Both the position numbers and the translations under genes were made by a program. Of a stretch of 64,000 nt of DNA, positions 17,982 to 27,258 are shown piece after piece; the stretch's first letter is position 1, and every line of letters starts with the position of its first letter. Location of the stretch: positions 124,001 to 188,000 of the forward strand of contig CAVXEW010000006.1 in the NCBI GenBank assembly GCA_963760965.1, written 5' to 3'. This DNA is from Pararhizobium_B sp963760965 (lineage in GTDB: Bacteria > Pseudomonadota > Alphaproteobacteria > Rhizobiales > Rhizobiaceae). The notes under the pieces are model-generated. The model did no database searches. It was not told where the DNA came from and worked only from the letters and a program-made list of their open reading frames with translations.

Positions 17982-18491
17982 ATGAACGCTCAGGCCAAGC
18001 AGACGGTCGACCACGGCGACCGCCGTGAAGACGCTCTTCATTCCCTCTACATGGAATCGGTGCAGCTCGTCGAGCGCCTGCATCGCCGCCTTCTCGACGT
18101 CATCAAGGACGAGTTCGACCGTCGCGGTCGCTCCGACATCAATGCCGTGCAGGCACTTCTTCTCTTCAACATCGGGAATTCCGAGCTGACCGCCGGCGAA
18201 CTCCGCTCGCGCGGCTACTATCTGGGCTCGAACGTCTCCTACAACCTGAAGAAGCTCGTCGACCTCGGCTACATCAATCATCAGCGCTCGCGCGTCGACC
18301 GCCGCTCGGTCCGGGTCAGCCTCACCGACAAGGGTGCTGAGATCGCCGATGTGGTCGCGGCCCTCTACGAGCGCCACATCGGCTCCATCGAGCAGGTCGG
18401 CGGTATCGGCGCCGGCGAGTTCCAGCAGATGAACAGGCTCCTGACCCGCCTCGACCGCTTCTGGAACGACCAGATCATGTATCGCCTCTGA
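17982..18491 (+). CDS. ldtR: MarR-family regulator LdtR
   Basis: A 169-residue MarR/winged-helix regulator. The DNA-binding region is about residues 60-115, with the recognition helix around RSRGYYLGSNVSYNLKKLVDLGYI and the wing RSRVDRRSVRVSLTDKG. It closely resembles LdtR of Sinorhizobium and Liberibacter, which controls an adjacent L,D-transpeptidase gene and osmotic stress tolerance; the same neighbour is present here 394 bp downstream. A region before the start (about 17852-17981) is relatively AT-rich and presumably carries its promoter. Length is normal and the gene intact, unlike its partner ldt. Confidence 0.88.
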   Translation: MNAQAKQTVDHGDRREDALHSLYMESVQLVERLHRRLLDVIKDEFDRRGRSDINAVQALLLFNIGNSELTAGELRSRGYYLGSNVSYNLKKLVDLGYINHQRSRVDRRSVRVSLTDKGAEIADVVAALYERHIGSIEQVGGIGAGEFQQMNRLLTRLDRFWNDQIMYRL

Positions 18492-18885
18492 CAGGCTCCG
18501 GACCCTCGTCCGGCCTGGCGCCCGGCATGCCGCCGGGCAACGAATGGCGCCGCGTGCTCGCCCTGCCGGGAGAGCCACGGCGCCATCGGCGTCTCTTGAG
18601 GCCTGTCGCGACCGTCAGTAACCTCGCCCGGGTCTTCCCGGACACACTTCCAGTGTGTTTCGGAGCGACGTCCGCGGCAAACCATGAAGCCGCCACAAAG
18701 CTGTGGAAGCGAGAGGACGGTGCCGGATGCGGAACCGGGTGGCCATCCATGGCGTTTGGATTTGCGCCCGCTTGCGCGACGGGACGTCCCGGGGGTTCCC
18801 GGAATATTCGTATTGTTAACCATGATGATGATAGCGTCGGCGTTCAAACGCTATTTCCTCGACTCTGATTGACTGGTGTAGGCGA
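18492..18885 (+). other. Intergenic region ldtR-ldt
   Basis: This 394-bp gap holds no convincing gene. Small hairpins follow ldtR (for example 18520-18526 with 18532-18538) but lack a T-tract. The 3' part, about 18800-18885, is AT-richer and is the likely ldt promoter region; see the palindrome at 18832-18853. Confidence 0.5.
18832..18853. promoter_or_regulatory. Candidate LdtR operator
   Basis: TAGCGT at 18832-18837 and ACGCTA at 18848-18853 form an inverted repeat with a 10-base centre, 33 bp before the ldt ATG. Position and symmetry suit a dimeric MarR-type regulator such as the neighbouring LdtR. No binding consensus was available for comparison. Confidence 0.35.
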
Positions 18886-20152
18886 ATGTCGAAAACATCC
18901 CGTTTCGAAGCTCTGTCGCGGCGCGGCTTCCTCCGTTCCGCCGTTGCCATGGGGGCTCTCGTGGCAGCCGGCGAGGCAAATGCCCAGTCGCTCGTGGACA
19001 GCGTGATCAACGCGCCGCAGCGCGGATGGGACGACCAGTTCGAACTCCCAGCCGGCGCGCGGCGGCAGCATCACCTCGCTGACGCCGATTCTCAGTCCCC
19101 AGACGCTTTCCTACGTGCAGCTCGCCATGGCGAGCTATCAGCAGATCGTCGCCAACGGCGGCTGGCCGATGGTCCCCGGCAACAGCAAGCTGAAGCTCGG
19201 CGACACGGACGACGCGGTGACGGTCCTGCGCCGCCGCCTGATGATCTCCGGCGATCTTGCGCCTTCCGCCGGAATGTCCAGCGCGTTCAATTCCTACGTC
19301 GACGGAGCCGTGCGGCGCTTCCAGGCCCGCCACGGCCTGCCGATGGACGGCGTCATGGGCGAATACACCTACAAGGCGATGAACGTGTCGGCGGACGTCC
19401 GCCTCGGCCAGCTGCAGACCAACCAGGTCCGGCTGAACTCGATGCTGCAGGGCGATCTCGGCCAGCGCTTCGTCATGGTCGACATTCCCGCCGCCTCCCT
19501 GGAGGCAGTGGAGAACGGCCAGGTCGTGCAGCGGCATACGGCGATCGTCGGCCGAATCAGCCGTCCGACGCCGCAGCTGACCTCCAAGATCAACGAGGTT
19601 ATCCTCAACCCCTACTGGACTGCGCCGCGCTCGATCATCCAGAAGGACATCATGCCTGTGATGCGCAAGGATCCGCAGTACCTGACGCGCAATCACATCC
19701 GTCTCTTCGACGCCAAGGGCAACGAGGTCTCCCCCAATTCCATCGACTGGAACGCGGACAAGGCGCCGAACCTCACGTTCCGGCAGGATCCGGGCAAGAT
19801 CAACGCCATGGCGTCGATGAAGATCAATTTCCCGAACAAGTATTCGGTCTACATGCACGACACGCCGGAACAGAGCCTGTTCGGCCAGATCGAGCGCTTC
19901 GATTCGTCGGGCTGCGTCCGTGTCCAGAACGTCCGCGACCTCGGCGTGTGGCTGCTCCGGGACAATCCGGAGTGGAACCGCCAGCGCATCGAGCAGGTGA
20001 TCTCCACCCGGGAGAACACCATCATCAAGCTCCAGGATCCCGTCCCCGTCCATTTCGTCTACATCACGGCATGGTCCACGGCCGATCGCGTCGTCCAGTT
20101 CCGCGACGACATCTACCACCTCGACGGCAATTCGGAGCTGGCGCTGCGCTGA
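18886..20152 (+). pseudogene. ldt: L,D-transpeptidase (YkuD) with a +1 frameshift
   Basis: The gene encodes a periplasmic peptidoglycan 3-3 cross-linking enzyme, but two reading frames are needed. Frame one starts at the ATG 18886 and gives a Tat-type signal (SRRGFLRSAVAMGALVAAG) and the start of the mature protein to about 19045. The rest, from about 19050 to 20152, lies one base forward: residues such as GGSITSLTPILSPQTLSY, a peptidoglycan-binding-like helical region (DGAVRRFQARHGLPMDGVMG), and the YkuD core with YMHDTP and the catalytic SSGCVRV. Removing one base, for example from the CCC at 19047-19049, restores one ~421-residue protein. No stop or decay is seen elsewhere, so sequencing error or recent mutation is likely. 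LdtR lies directly upstream. Confidence 0.85.
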
Positions 20153-20190
20153 GCGCCGCCCGGGCGATTCCAGGACAGGAAATCGGCATC

Positions 20191-20214
20191 GCGGCCCGCC
20201 TTCCGGCGGGCCGC
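20191..20214 (+). terminator. Intrinsic terminator after ldt
   Basis: A perfect 10-bp GC-rich stem (20191-20200 with 20205-20214) with a TTCC loop is followed by TTTCGCTT on the plus strand. It separates ldt from the convergent FUSC gene. Confidence 0.8.
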
Positions 20215-20231
20215 TTTCGCTTGCGCTTCGC

Positions 20232-22334
20232 TCAGCCGCCGCCGCGCCACACCCCCGACATCGAGCGTGCGAGCAGCGCCGACATCACTTCGAGCGCCAG
20301 AACCGGGCTCTCGTCCTCCCGGATCGCGAGGCTGCGGCGGGGGGCTTCGGGAATGCGGGAATCTTCCGCAAGGCTCGCTTTGAGAAAGAAGCGCCGCTTC
20401 GTCTGCTTCGCGTGCGCGATCCGCCGCGTGAGCTGCTCCGCCAGCCTGTCGAACCGCCCGACATCGATTTCGCCCGCCTCCTCTCCCTTCGAGATGCCCC
20501 GCGCCAGGACGCGGCTCCAGTGGGCGCAGCCGGCGAGCAGCAGGAGCTTCTCGCGCACCTCGCCGTAGCGGGTGACGATCGTCCACGGGCCGCCGAGGGG
20601 CCGCGCCAGGGCCGCCAGGTCGGCATACTTCCGGTCGATGGCGCGTGACAGTGCGACGATGTCCGAATGCGGGTCCTTGCCATGCACGCGGTCCCGGGCG
20701 GTCGTGACGAGCTTCGACAGCGAATCGAGATAGGCGTCCAGCGCCTCCGTGACGCCGGAGACCGCCCGCACCGGAAACACGAAGAAGGCGCAGAACGCGC
20801 CGGAGAGGGCGCCGACCACGGTTTCCTCGAGCCTGACGACGAGGAGCTCCGGCGTGAAGAGCCCCATGATGCCGTAGAGCAGCGCGATCGCGATCGTCAG
20901 GAAGAAGATCATCAGCCCGTAGGAGGTCTGGAGGTAGTAGAACGCCAGGAAGAACATCGCCAGGATGCCCGCGAGGGAGACGAGGACGTTGCCGTGGACG
21001 AGCGTCGCCAGGACGGTGCCGGCGACGATCCCGGCCAGCGTCCCCGCCGAGCGGCTGAGCGCCCGCACGGCGGTGTCGGCTCGCGAGCGCGTGTTGTTGA
21101 AGACGATGAAGGCGGCGATCGCGGCCCAGTACCACCGCGTCGAGGAGATGAGGACCCCGCCGGCGATCGCCATCGCCGAGGCGAGCGTCACCTGGATCGG
21201 AATGCGGTAGCTCGCCGGAATGAAGCCGGCGAGGGGAGGCTGGTCCGCGGCCGGCTCGGCGGGCGGCGCGCCGGTCGAATCGGCGCCGCCGGCCGCGAAG
21301 GCCGGGATCGGGCGTGCCCGCAGACGCGCCTCCAGCCTCTGGCGCGCCCTGTGGACGCGGATCAGTACCTGCTGGACAGCCGTCTCGTTGTCTTCCCCGG
21401 CCTCTGCGAGCGTGCCGGCCGCGCCGGCGATGACCTCTTCGTCGCCGTCGAGCACCGCCTCGACCAGCCAGGCCGGCGGCAGCGCGCGGATACTGGCGGC
21501 GACCAGCCGTTCCACCGCGAGCTGCAGGTCGAACAGCGACAGCGCCAGTTCCGACGCCGGGCCGCTTCCTGCCAGCGCACCGCCCTTGCCCTGCGGGATA
21601 AACCCCTCCGCCATCAGCACGATGTCGCGGAACCTGCCGACATGCGCCTGGAATTCCTTGCGCTGTCCGGGATCGAAGGAACCCCTGCGCGCCGCATGTC
21701 CGAGATCGGCGAGCATCAGGTTGATGCGGTGCCCGATGGTCGAGACAGCCCGCCTGAAGTCGCGTTCCGGATCGTCGGTTAGGAGTACCGCGCCGACGAG
21801 GTGGGTCATCGCGAGCGCGATCGCCGTCGCCAGCGCGATCCAGCCGGCCTGTTCCGGCGCCGGTCTCAGGTAGTCCCCCATGAAGAACGCCATGAAGGCG
21901 ATCAGGCCGACGGCGAAGTAGCGCGGCCCGAACTTCCGGATGTAGACCGCGACGAAGATCACGGCGAGAAAGGCGGCGTCCGCCAGCAGCGGCCTCGCCG
22001 ACAGCAGCCCGGCACACGTGATGACGGTGACGCCGGCGACGCCGGAATAGAGGCGCGTGAGCGCCTGGCCGGCAAGGGTTTTGTCGCGGACCGCCGTGGA
22101 GGCCATGAACGAGAGGATGACCGCCAGTCCGTAGGCGGCGATCGGCAGCTTGTGGAAGAAGGTCAGGCCCGTCAGCAGAAGGCCGGTGAGCACCAGGGAA
22201 AGGACGGCGCGAAGAGCGAGCCGGAGCCGCGAGAACGCGGGGTCGGACGCGACGACGCGGTCGCCGAGGCGGGCGAGAGGTCCGCGCCGCGGTGCCCGTG
22301 CTGCAGGCTGCGGTGTGCCTTTCGTCTCGTTCAT
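20232..22334 (-). CDS. FUSC-family inner-membrane protein
   Basis: A 700-residue protein of the FUSC (fusaric acid resistance) group. It has two blocks of about six transmembrane helices (roughly residues 35-185 and 370-530), each followed by a cytosolic helical domain. The second block carries RWYWAAIAAFIVFNNTRSRADT, typical of the family. FUSC proteins act as aromatic-acid efflux components, often with an HlyD-type partner, but no such partner is adjacent. The ATG at 22334 (MNETKGTPQ) begins a short charged leader before the first helix. It converges on ldt across a terminator. Confidence 0.85.
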   Translation of the reverse strand: MNETKGTPQPAARAPRRGPLARLGDRVVASDPAFSRLRLALRAVLSLVLTGLLLTGLTFFHKLPIAAYGLAVILSFMASTAVRDKTLAGQALTRLYSGVAGVTVITCAGLLSARPLLADAAFLAVIFVAVYIRKFGPRYFAVGLIAFMAFFMGDYLRPAPEQAGWIALATAIALAMTHLVGAVLLTDDPERDFRRAVSTIGHRINLMLADLGHAARRGSFDPGQRKEFQAHVGRFRDIVLMAEGFIPQGKGGALAGSGPASELALSLFDLQLAVERLVAASIRALPPAWLVEAVLDGDEEVIAGAAGTLAEAGEDNETAVQQVLIRVHRARQRLEARLRARPIPAFAAGGADSTGAPPAEPAADQPPLAGFIPASYRIPIQVTLASAMAIAGGVLISSTRWYWAAIAAFIVFNNTRSRADTAVRALSRSAGTLAGIVAGTVLATLVHGNVLVSLAGILAMFFLAFYYLQTSYGLMIFFLTIAIALLYGIMGLFTPELLVVRLEETVVGALSGAFCAFFVFPVRAVSGVTEALDAYLDSLSKLVTTARDRVHGKDPHSDIVALSRAIDRKYADLAALARPLGGPWTIVTRYGEVREKLLLLAGCAHWSRVLARGISKGEEAGEIDVGRFDRLAEQLTRRIAHAKQTKRRFFLKASLAEDSRIPEAPRRSLAIREDESPVLALEVMSALLARSMSGVWRGGG

Positions 22335-22619
22335 CGCGGGTTCCCTGCACGTGATTGGCGAACGCCGCGCGGCGGCGAGGCGGGAGCGTGCGACAGAGAC
22401 TATGCCACCGGCGGCGGCGATCAAGCGGGCGCCCGGCCGCCGCATGTCGGAAACAGTCGCCCGCGCGGACGCCTTCAGACGAGCGCGCCCCCGCGCCGGG
22501 GGCTAGAAGGAAGGGCAGGAGGCGCACGAGCGGCTCCTTGCGATGGCCTTGCCGCAGAACTTGTGATATTGCCGCGCCGAACCGTACTGTCGGCTTCTTG
22601 AACCCAGGGAAATGACCTC

Positions 22620-23939
22620 ATGTCCAACGCCTCATCGGCTTCCGCCGCGCGTTTCGCCGACGCATTCTTCAACCGCCCGCTGGCCGAAAGCGACGCAGAG
22701 GTCTTCGGCGCGATCGAGAAGGAACTCGGCCGGCAGCGCCACGAGATCGAGTTGATCGCTTCGGAGAACATCGTCTCGCGCGCCGTGCTCGAGGCGCAGG
22801 GCTCGGTCCTGACGAACAAATATGCCGAGGGCTATCCGGGCCGGCGCTACTACGGCGGCTGCCAGTACGTCGACATCGCCGAGCAACTCGCGATCGACCG
22901 CGTGACGAAGCTGTTCGGCTGCGGTTTCGCCAATGTCCAGCCGAATTCCGGCTCGCAGGCCAACCAGGCGGTGCTGCTCGCGCTTTCCAAGCCCGGCGAC
23001 ACCATTCTCGGCATGAGCCTCGACGCCGGCGGGCACCTGACCCACGGCGCCCGCCCGAACCTCTCCGGCAAGTGGTTCAACGCCGTCCAGTACGGCGTCG
23101 TGCCGGAGACCGGCCTGATCGACTACGAGCAGGTCGAGGAACTGGCGATGCTGAACAGGCCGACGATCATCATCGCCGGCGGATCGGCCTATTCGCGCCG
23201 CATCGACTTCGCGCGTTTCAGGGCGATCGCAGACAAGGTCGACGCCTATCTCTGGGTCGACATGGCCCATTTTGCCGGCCTCGTGGCGGGCGGCGTTCAT
23301 CCGAGCCCGTTCCCGCACGCCCACGTCGCGACGTCGACGACGCACAAGACGCTGCGCGGGCCGCGCGGCGGCCTCGTCCTCACCGACGACGAGGACATCG
23401 CCAGGAAGATCAACTCGGCCGTCTTCCCGGGCCTGCAGGGCGGACCGCTGATGCACGTGATCGCCGCCAAGGCCGTCGCCTTCGGCGAGGCGCTTACGCC
23501 CGAGTTCCGGAGCTACGCCGCTCAGGTCGTGGAGAATGCCGCGGTTCTCGCCGAGACGCTGGTCGAAGGCGGCCTGCAGATCGTCTCCGGTGGCACGGAC
23601 ACCCACCTGATGCTCGTCGATCTTCGTCCGAAGAACCTGACGGGCAAGGCTTCGGAGGTTTCGCTCGGCCGCGCCTACATCACCTGCAACAAGAACGGCG
23701 TCCCCAACGATCCGGAAAAGCCGACGGTGACCTCCGGCGTGCGTCTCGGTACGCCGGCCGGCACGACCCGCGGCTTCGGCACGCAGGAGTTCCGCGAGAT
23801 CGGCAAGCTGATCCTCGAGGTCCTCGACGGCCTCAAGGCGGCGAATTCGGAAGAGGGCAACGCCTCCACCGAGGCGGCCGTCAAGAAGAAGGTCATGGCG
23901 CTCACCGAGCGGTTCCCGATCTACCCGCACGTCGGATGA
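22620..23939 (+). CDS. glyA: Serine hydroxymethyltransferase
   Basis: GlyA interconverts serine and glycine with tetrahydrofolate, feeding one-carbon metabolism. The 439-residue PLP enzyme has the cofactor lysine K243 in STTHKTLRGPRGG, the substrate-binding SENIVSRAVLEAQGS near residue 48, and GYPGRRYYGGC at 71-81. It starts a tightly packed run (glyA, nrdR, ribD, ribE, then ribH, nusB, MFS) seen widely in rhizobia. About 285 bp separate it from the divergent FUSC gene; no riboswitch-like structure was recognised there. Confidence 0.97.
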   Translation: MSNASSASAARFADAFFNRPLAESDAEVFGAIEKELGRQRHEIELIASENIVSRAVLEAQGSVLTNKYAEGYPGRRYYGGCQYVDIAEQLAIDRVTKLFGCGFANVQPNSGSQANQAVLLALSKPGDTILGMSLDAGGHLTHGARPNLSGKWFNAVQYGVVPETGLIDYEQVEELAMLNRPTIIIAGGSAYSRRIDFARFRAIADKVDAYLWVDMAHFAGLVAGGVHPSPFPHAHVATSTTHKTLRGPRGGLVLTDDEDIARKINSAVFPGLQGGPLMHVIAAKAVAFGEALTPEFRSYAAQVVENAAVLAETLVEGGLQIVSGGTDTHLMLVDLRPKNLTGKASEVSLGRAYITCNKNGVPNDPEKPTVTSGVRLGTPAGTTRGFGTQEFREIGKLILEVLDGLKAANSEEGNASTEAAVKKKVMALTERFPIYPHVG

Positions 23940-23948
23940 AGTCGACAG

Positions 23949-24431
23949 ATGCGCTGCCCGTATTGCGGTTCTGAAGACAGCCAGGTCAAGGATTCCCGTC
24001 CGGCGGAGGATGGCGCGGCCATCCGCCGCCGGCGCGTCTGCCCGGATTGCGGCGGGCGCTTCACCACCTTCGAGCGCGTCCAGCTCCGCGACCTCCAGGT
24101 CATCAAGAAGACCGGCCGCAAGCAGCCCTTCGACCGCGACAAGCTGATGCGCTCCTTCGAGATCGCGCTCAGGAAGCGGCCGGTGGAGCGCGACAGGGTC
24201 GAGCGGGCCGTCTCGGGTATCGTGCGCCGGCTGGAGAGTTCCGGCGAGACCGACATCCCGAGCGACGAGATCGGGCTCCTCGTGATCGAGGCGCTGAAGG
24301 CGCTCGACGAGGTCGGCTTCGTTCGCTACGCATCGGTGTATCGCGACTTTTCCGGTCCCGAGGACTTCGAGAAGGTCATCTCGGAACTGAGCGCCAAGAT
24401 CGCGCGCGACCCGGCCGCCCTGGAGGACTGA
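23949..24431 (+). CDS. nrdR: Transcriptional repressor NrdR
   Basis: NrdR represses ribonucleotide reductase genes when its ATP-cone binds dATP/ATP. The 160-residue protein has the zinc ribbon cysteines C3, C6, C31 and C34 (CPYC, CPDC) followed by the ATP-cone (VIKKTGRKQPFDRDKLMRS at about 52-70). It is 9 bp downstream of glyA and 5 bp upstream of ribD, consistent with one transcript. Length and motifs are normal. Confidence 0.96.
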   Translation: MRCPYCGSEDSQVKDSRPAEDGAAIRRRRVCPDCGGRFTTFERVQLRDLQVIKKTGRKQPFDRDKLMRSFEIALRKRPVERDRVERAVSGIVRRLESSGETDIPSDEIGLLVIEALKALDEVGFVRYASVYRDFSGPEDFEKVISELSAKIARDPAALED

Positions 24432-24436
24432 AGCCG

Positions 24437-25543
24437 GTGGCGGCCACCTCCCTCGACCGACGCATGATGGCCGCTGCCATCCGCCTGTCGCGGACCAATG
24501 CGGGGCGCACCGGCTCGAATCCCTCGGTTGCGACGCTCATCGTGCGCGAGGGGGAGGCCGGGCCGGTCATCCTGGGCCGCGGCGTCACGGCGCTCGGCGG
24601 GCGCCCGCACGCCGAGGCCCGGGCGCTCGCCGAAGCCGGCCCGAAGGCCCGGGGCGCGACCGCCTACGTCACGCTGGAACCCTGCGCCCATCACGGCCGT
24701 ACGCCGCCCTGCGCCGAGGCCCTCGTCTCCGCCGGCATCGCCCGCGTCGTCGCGGCGGCGACGGACCCCGACGCGAGAGTCTCCGGGAAGGGATATGGCA
24801 TCCTGCGGGAAGCGGGCATCGAGGTGGAGGCCGGCGTCCTTGCCGGAGAAGCCCGGCACGCCATGGCCGGATACCTGACCCAGCGGGTGAGGAACAGGCC
24901 GCACGTGACTCTGAAACTGGCGGTTTCGGCAGATGGCCGGATCGGCAGGAAGGGATCGGGACAGGTCGCGGTGACGGGCGCGGTGGCCCGCGCGCAGGTG
25001 CACCTCCTGCGCGCCCGCTCGCACGCGATCCTCGTCGGCATCGGCACGGTGCTCGCCGACGACCCGGAACTCACCTGCCGGCTGCCGGGTCTCGAGGATC
25101 GCTCGCCGATCAGGATCGTGCTTGACCGGGAGCTTCGCACGCCGGCCGGCAGCCGGCTCGTCCTGTCCGCCCGGCAGGTGCCGCTCCTGCTGGCGACGAC
25201 GCGTCCGCTCGGCGATGCCGCCCGTTCCCCGCTCGAGGGGGCCGGCGCCGGGTTTATCGCCGCCGTCGCCGACGACCGGGGCATCGCCCTGCCGGAACTG
25301 CTCGACGATCTCGCCGCGCGCGGCATCTACTCGCTGATGGTCGAGGGCGGCGCGGCCGTCGCCCGGTCGTTTCTCGCCGAGGGTCTCGTCGACCGCATCG
25401 CGCTCTACACGGGCACGGCGGAGATCGGCGCCGGCGGCATCGACGCTCCGCTGACCGGCGCGACGGTGCCGGCGGGCTTTACCCGCACGCGCACCATGGC
25501 GTATGCGGAAGACGTCTACGAGGAATTCGAGAGAGACGCCTGA
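24437..25543 (+). CDS. ribD: Bifunctional riboflavin deaminase/reductase
   Basis: RibD carries out the deaminase and side-chain reductase steps of riboflavin synthesis. The 368-residue protein has the zinc deaminase motif H58-A-E60 and PCAHHGRTPPC (C83, C92) in the N-terminal half, and an NADPH-dependent reductase C-terminal half from about residue 150 (HVTLKLAVSADGRI, MVEGGAAVARSFL). The GTG at 24437 is chosen: it follows the nrdR stop by 5 bp with GGAGG at 24422-24426. It overlaps ribE by one base (TGATG). Confidence 0.95.
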   Translation: MAATSLDRRMMAAAIRLSRTNAGRTGSNPSVATLIVREGEAGPVILGRGVTALGGRPHAEARALAEAGPKARGATAYVTLEPCAHHGRTPPCAEALVSAGIARVVAAATDPDARVSGKGYGILREAGIEVEAGVLAGEARHAMAGYLTQRVRNRPHVTLKLAVSADGRIGRKGSGQVAVTGAVARAQVHLLRARSHAILVGIGTVLADDPELTCRLPGLEDRSPIRIVLDRELRTPAGSRLVLSARQVPLLLATTRPLGDAARSPLEGAGAGFIAAVADDRGIALPELLDDLAARGIYSLMVEGGAAVARSFLAEGLVDRIALYTGTAEIGAGGIDAPLTGATVPAGFTRTRTMAYAEDVYEEFERDA

Positions 25544-26160
25544 TGTTCACCGGCATCATAACCGACGTCGGCACGCTCGAGGCCGCCACGCCCCTTCACG
25601 GGGGCCTGCGGCTGAGGATAGCGACGGACTACGACCCGGCGACGATCGACATCGGCGCCTCGATCGCCTGTTCCGGCCCCTGCCTGACCGTGACCGCGAC
25701 CTCCGATCCGTCGGGCAACGCCCGCTGGTTCGAGGTTGAGGCCTGGGAGGAAGCGCTGCGCCTGACGACGATCGGCGACTGGCTGCCGGGCCGGCCGATC
25801 AATCTCGAGCGGTCTCTCAGGATCGGCGACGAACTCGGAGGCCACATCGTTTCCGGCCACGTCGACGGCACGGCGGAGATCGTCGCCGTCTCGCAGGAGG
25901 GCGATGCGACCCGTTTCCGCCTGAGGGCGCCGGGGGACCTCGCCAGGTTCATCGCCCCCAAGGGCTCGGTCGCCCTCGACGGCACCTCGCTGACGGTGAA
26001 CGGCGTCGAAGGGGCCGAATTCGACGTGCTGCTCATCCGCCACTCGCTGGACGTGACGACGTGGAAGGAGAGGCAGGCCGGCGACAGGGTCAATCTCGAG
26101 GTGGACCAGATGGCGCGCTATGCGGCCAGGCTCGCCGCCCTTGCCGGCGGACTGCCCTGA
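25543..26160 (+). CDS. ribE: Riboflavin synthase, alpha chain
   Basis: Riboflavin synthase dismutates two 6,7-dimethyl-8-ribityllumazine molecules to riboflavin. The 205-residue protein shows the two lumazine-binding barrels, each starting with a family signature: MFTGIITDVG at the N-terminus and GDELGGHIVSGHVDGTAE at about 91-108. Its ATG overlaps the ribD stop, indicating translational coupling. A 142-bp gap separates it from ribH; no FMN-riboswitch-like structure was recognised in it. Confidence 0.95.
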   Translation: MFTGIITDVGTLEAATPLHGGLRLRIATDYDPATIDIGASIACSGPCLTVTATSDPSGNARWFEVEAWEEALRLTTIGDWLPGRPINLERSLRIGDELGGHIVSGHVDGTAEIVAVSQEGDATRFRLRAPGDLARFIAPKGSVALDGTSLTVNGVEGAEFDVLLIRHSLDVTTWKERQAGDRVNLEVDQMARYAARLAALAGGLP

Positions 26161-26302
26161 CGGGCAGCCTGCTTCCCTCGGGAAGCCGCCGTTCGCGCCG
26201 GAAGGCGAACTTCCTGCTTGCCAATCCGCGCGAGGCGTGGTTTGACCCGCGCTCGCACTCCCTTACATCGCCCGCAAGGCATTCCGAAGGATCAAGGACA
26301 CG

Positions 26303-26761
26303 ATGGCCCGGAGCTCTCGCCCACATTTGCTGATCGTCGAAGCCCGCTTCTACGACGATCTGGCCGACGCGCTGCTGGATGGCGCGACGGCGGCGCTGGA
26401 AAGCGCCGGCGCGACCTGGGACGTCGTGACCGTCCCCGGCGCACTCGAAATACCCGCGGTGATCGCCATGGCGCTCGACGCGGAGGAGGGCGGGCCGGAA
26501 TATGACGGTTTCGTCGCGCTCGGCACTGTCATTCGCGGAGAAACCTACCATTTCGAGATCGTGGCCGGCGAATCGTGCCGGGCCATCATGGACCTGTCCG
26601 TCAACGAGTCGATCGCGGTCGGCAACGGCATACTCACGGTCGAGAACGACGAGCAGGCCTGGGTGCGGGCGCGTCGCGCCGACAAGGACAAGGGCGGCGA
26701 TGCGGCCCGGGCGGCATTGCGAATGATCGAAATCAGGAAGAGGCTGGACGGCAGGCCGTGA
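26303..26761 (+). CDS. ribH: 6,7-dimethyl-8-ribityllumazine synthase
   Basis: RibH condenses the ribityl pyrimidine with dihydroxybutanone phosphate to make the riboflavin precursor. The 152-residue protein contains VPGALEIPAVIAMAL (about 45-59), ALGTVIRGETYHFEIVAGES (about 73-92) and the conserved histidine in TYHFE. It overlaps nusB by four bases (GTGA). The ribD-ribE-ribH-nusB order is the classic one. Confidence 0.96.
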   Translation: MARSSRPHLLIVEARFYDDLADALLDGATAALESAGATWDVVTVPGALEIPAVIAMALDAEEGGPEYDGFVALGTVIRGETYHFEIVAGESCRAIMDLSVNESIAVGNGILTVENDEQAWVRARRADKDKGGDAARAALRMIEIRKRLDGRP

Positions 26762-27258
26762 GCGATCCGAAACCGACACCGCGGGGCGAGGGCAAGCAGG
26801 CGAACCAGCGCGGGGCGGCACGACTGGCCGCCGTCCAGGCGCTGTACCAGATGGACGTCAGCGGCGGCGGCGCCCTCGAGGTCGTCGCCGAATTCGAGGC
26901 GCATCGCCTCGGCCAGGACATAGACGGTCACGTCTACCGGCAGGCCGATGCCGCATGGTTCCGCTCGATCGTCGCCGGCGTGGTCGCCGAGCAGCGTCGC
27001 CTCGACCCGATGATAAGGTCGGCGCTCAGCGAGGACTGGTCGCTGTCGCGCCTCGATTCCATCCTGCGCGCCATTCTCCGCGCCGGCACCTTCGAGCTGA
27101 CGAGCCGGGGCGACGTGCCGACGGCGGTGATCGTTTCCGAATATGTGGACATCGCCAAGGCCTTCTTCGACGAGGAGGAGCCGAAGATCGTGAACGCAGT
27201 CCTCGACAGGCTGGCCCGCCGGGTCCGGGCCGGGGCGGCTACGGGCGGCGGATCTTGA
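26758..27258 (+). CDS. nusB: Transcription antitermination factor NusB
   Basis: NusB binds boxA RNA with S10 (NusE) in rRNA antitermination. The 166-residue all-helical protein has RGAARLAAVQALYQMDVSG near the N-terminus and the C-terminal VPTAVIVSEYVDIAKAFFDEEEPKIVNAVLDRLAR typical of NusB. The GTG at 26758 overlaps the ribH stop as GTGA. Its own stop overlaps the TTG of the next gene, so the whole run is translationally coupled. Confidence 0.95.
   Translation: MSDPKPTPRGEGKQANQRGAARLAAVQALYQMDVSGGGALEVVAEFEAHRLGQDIDGHVYRQADAAWFRSIVAGVVAEQRRLDPMIRSALSEDWSLSRLDSILRAILRAGTFELTSRGDVPTAVIVSEYVDIAKAFFDEEEPKIVNAVLDRLARRVRAGAATGGGS

Noticed and set aside
18527..18868. Open frame in the ldtR-ldt gap
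   Set aside because: No Shine-Dalgarno, no coding character, Arg/Pro-rich; the gap looks regulatory.
19040..19075. Programmed +1 frameshifting in ldt
   Set aside because: No slippery site with a stop or stimulatory structure recognisable, and the same single-base gain appears in fabH and the PCuAC gene, so an indel is simpler.
26161..26302. FMN riboswitch before ribH
   Set aside because: The spacer shows no RFN-like conserved blocks.
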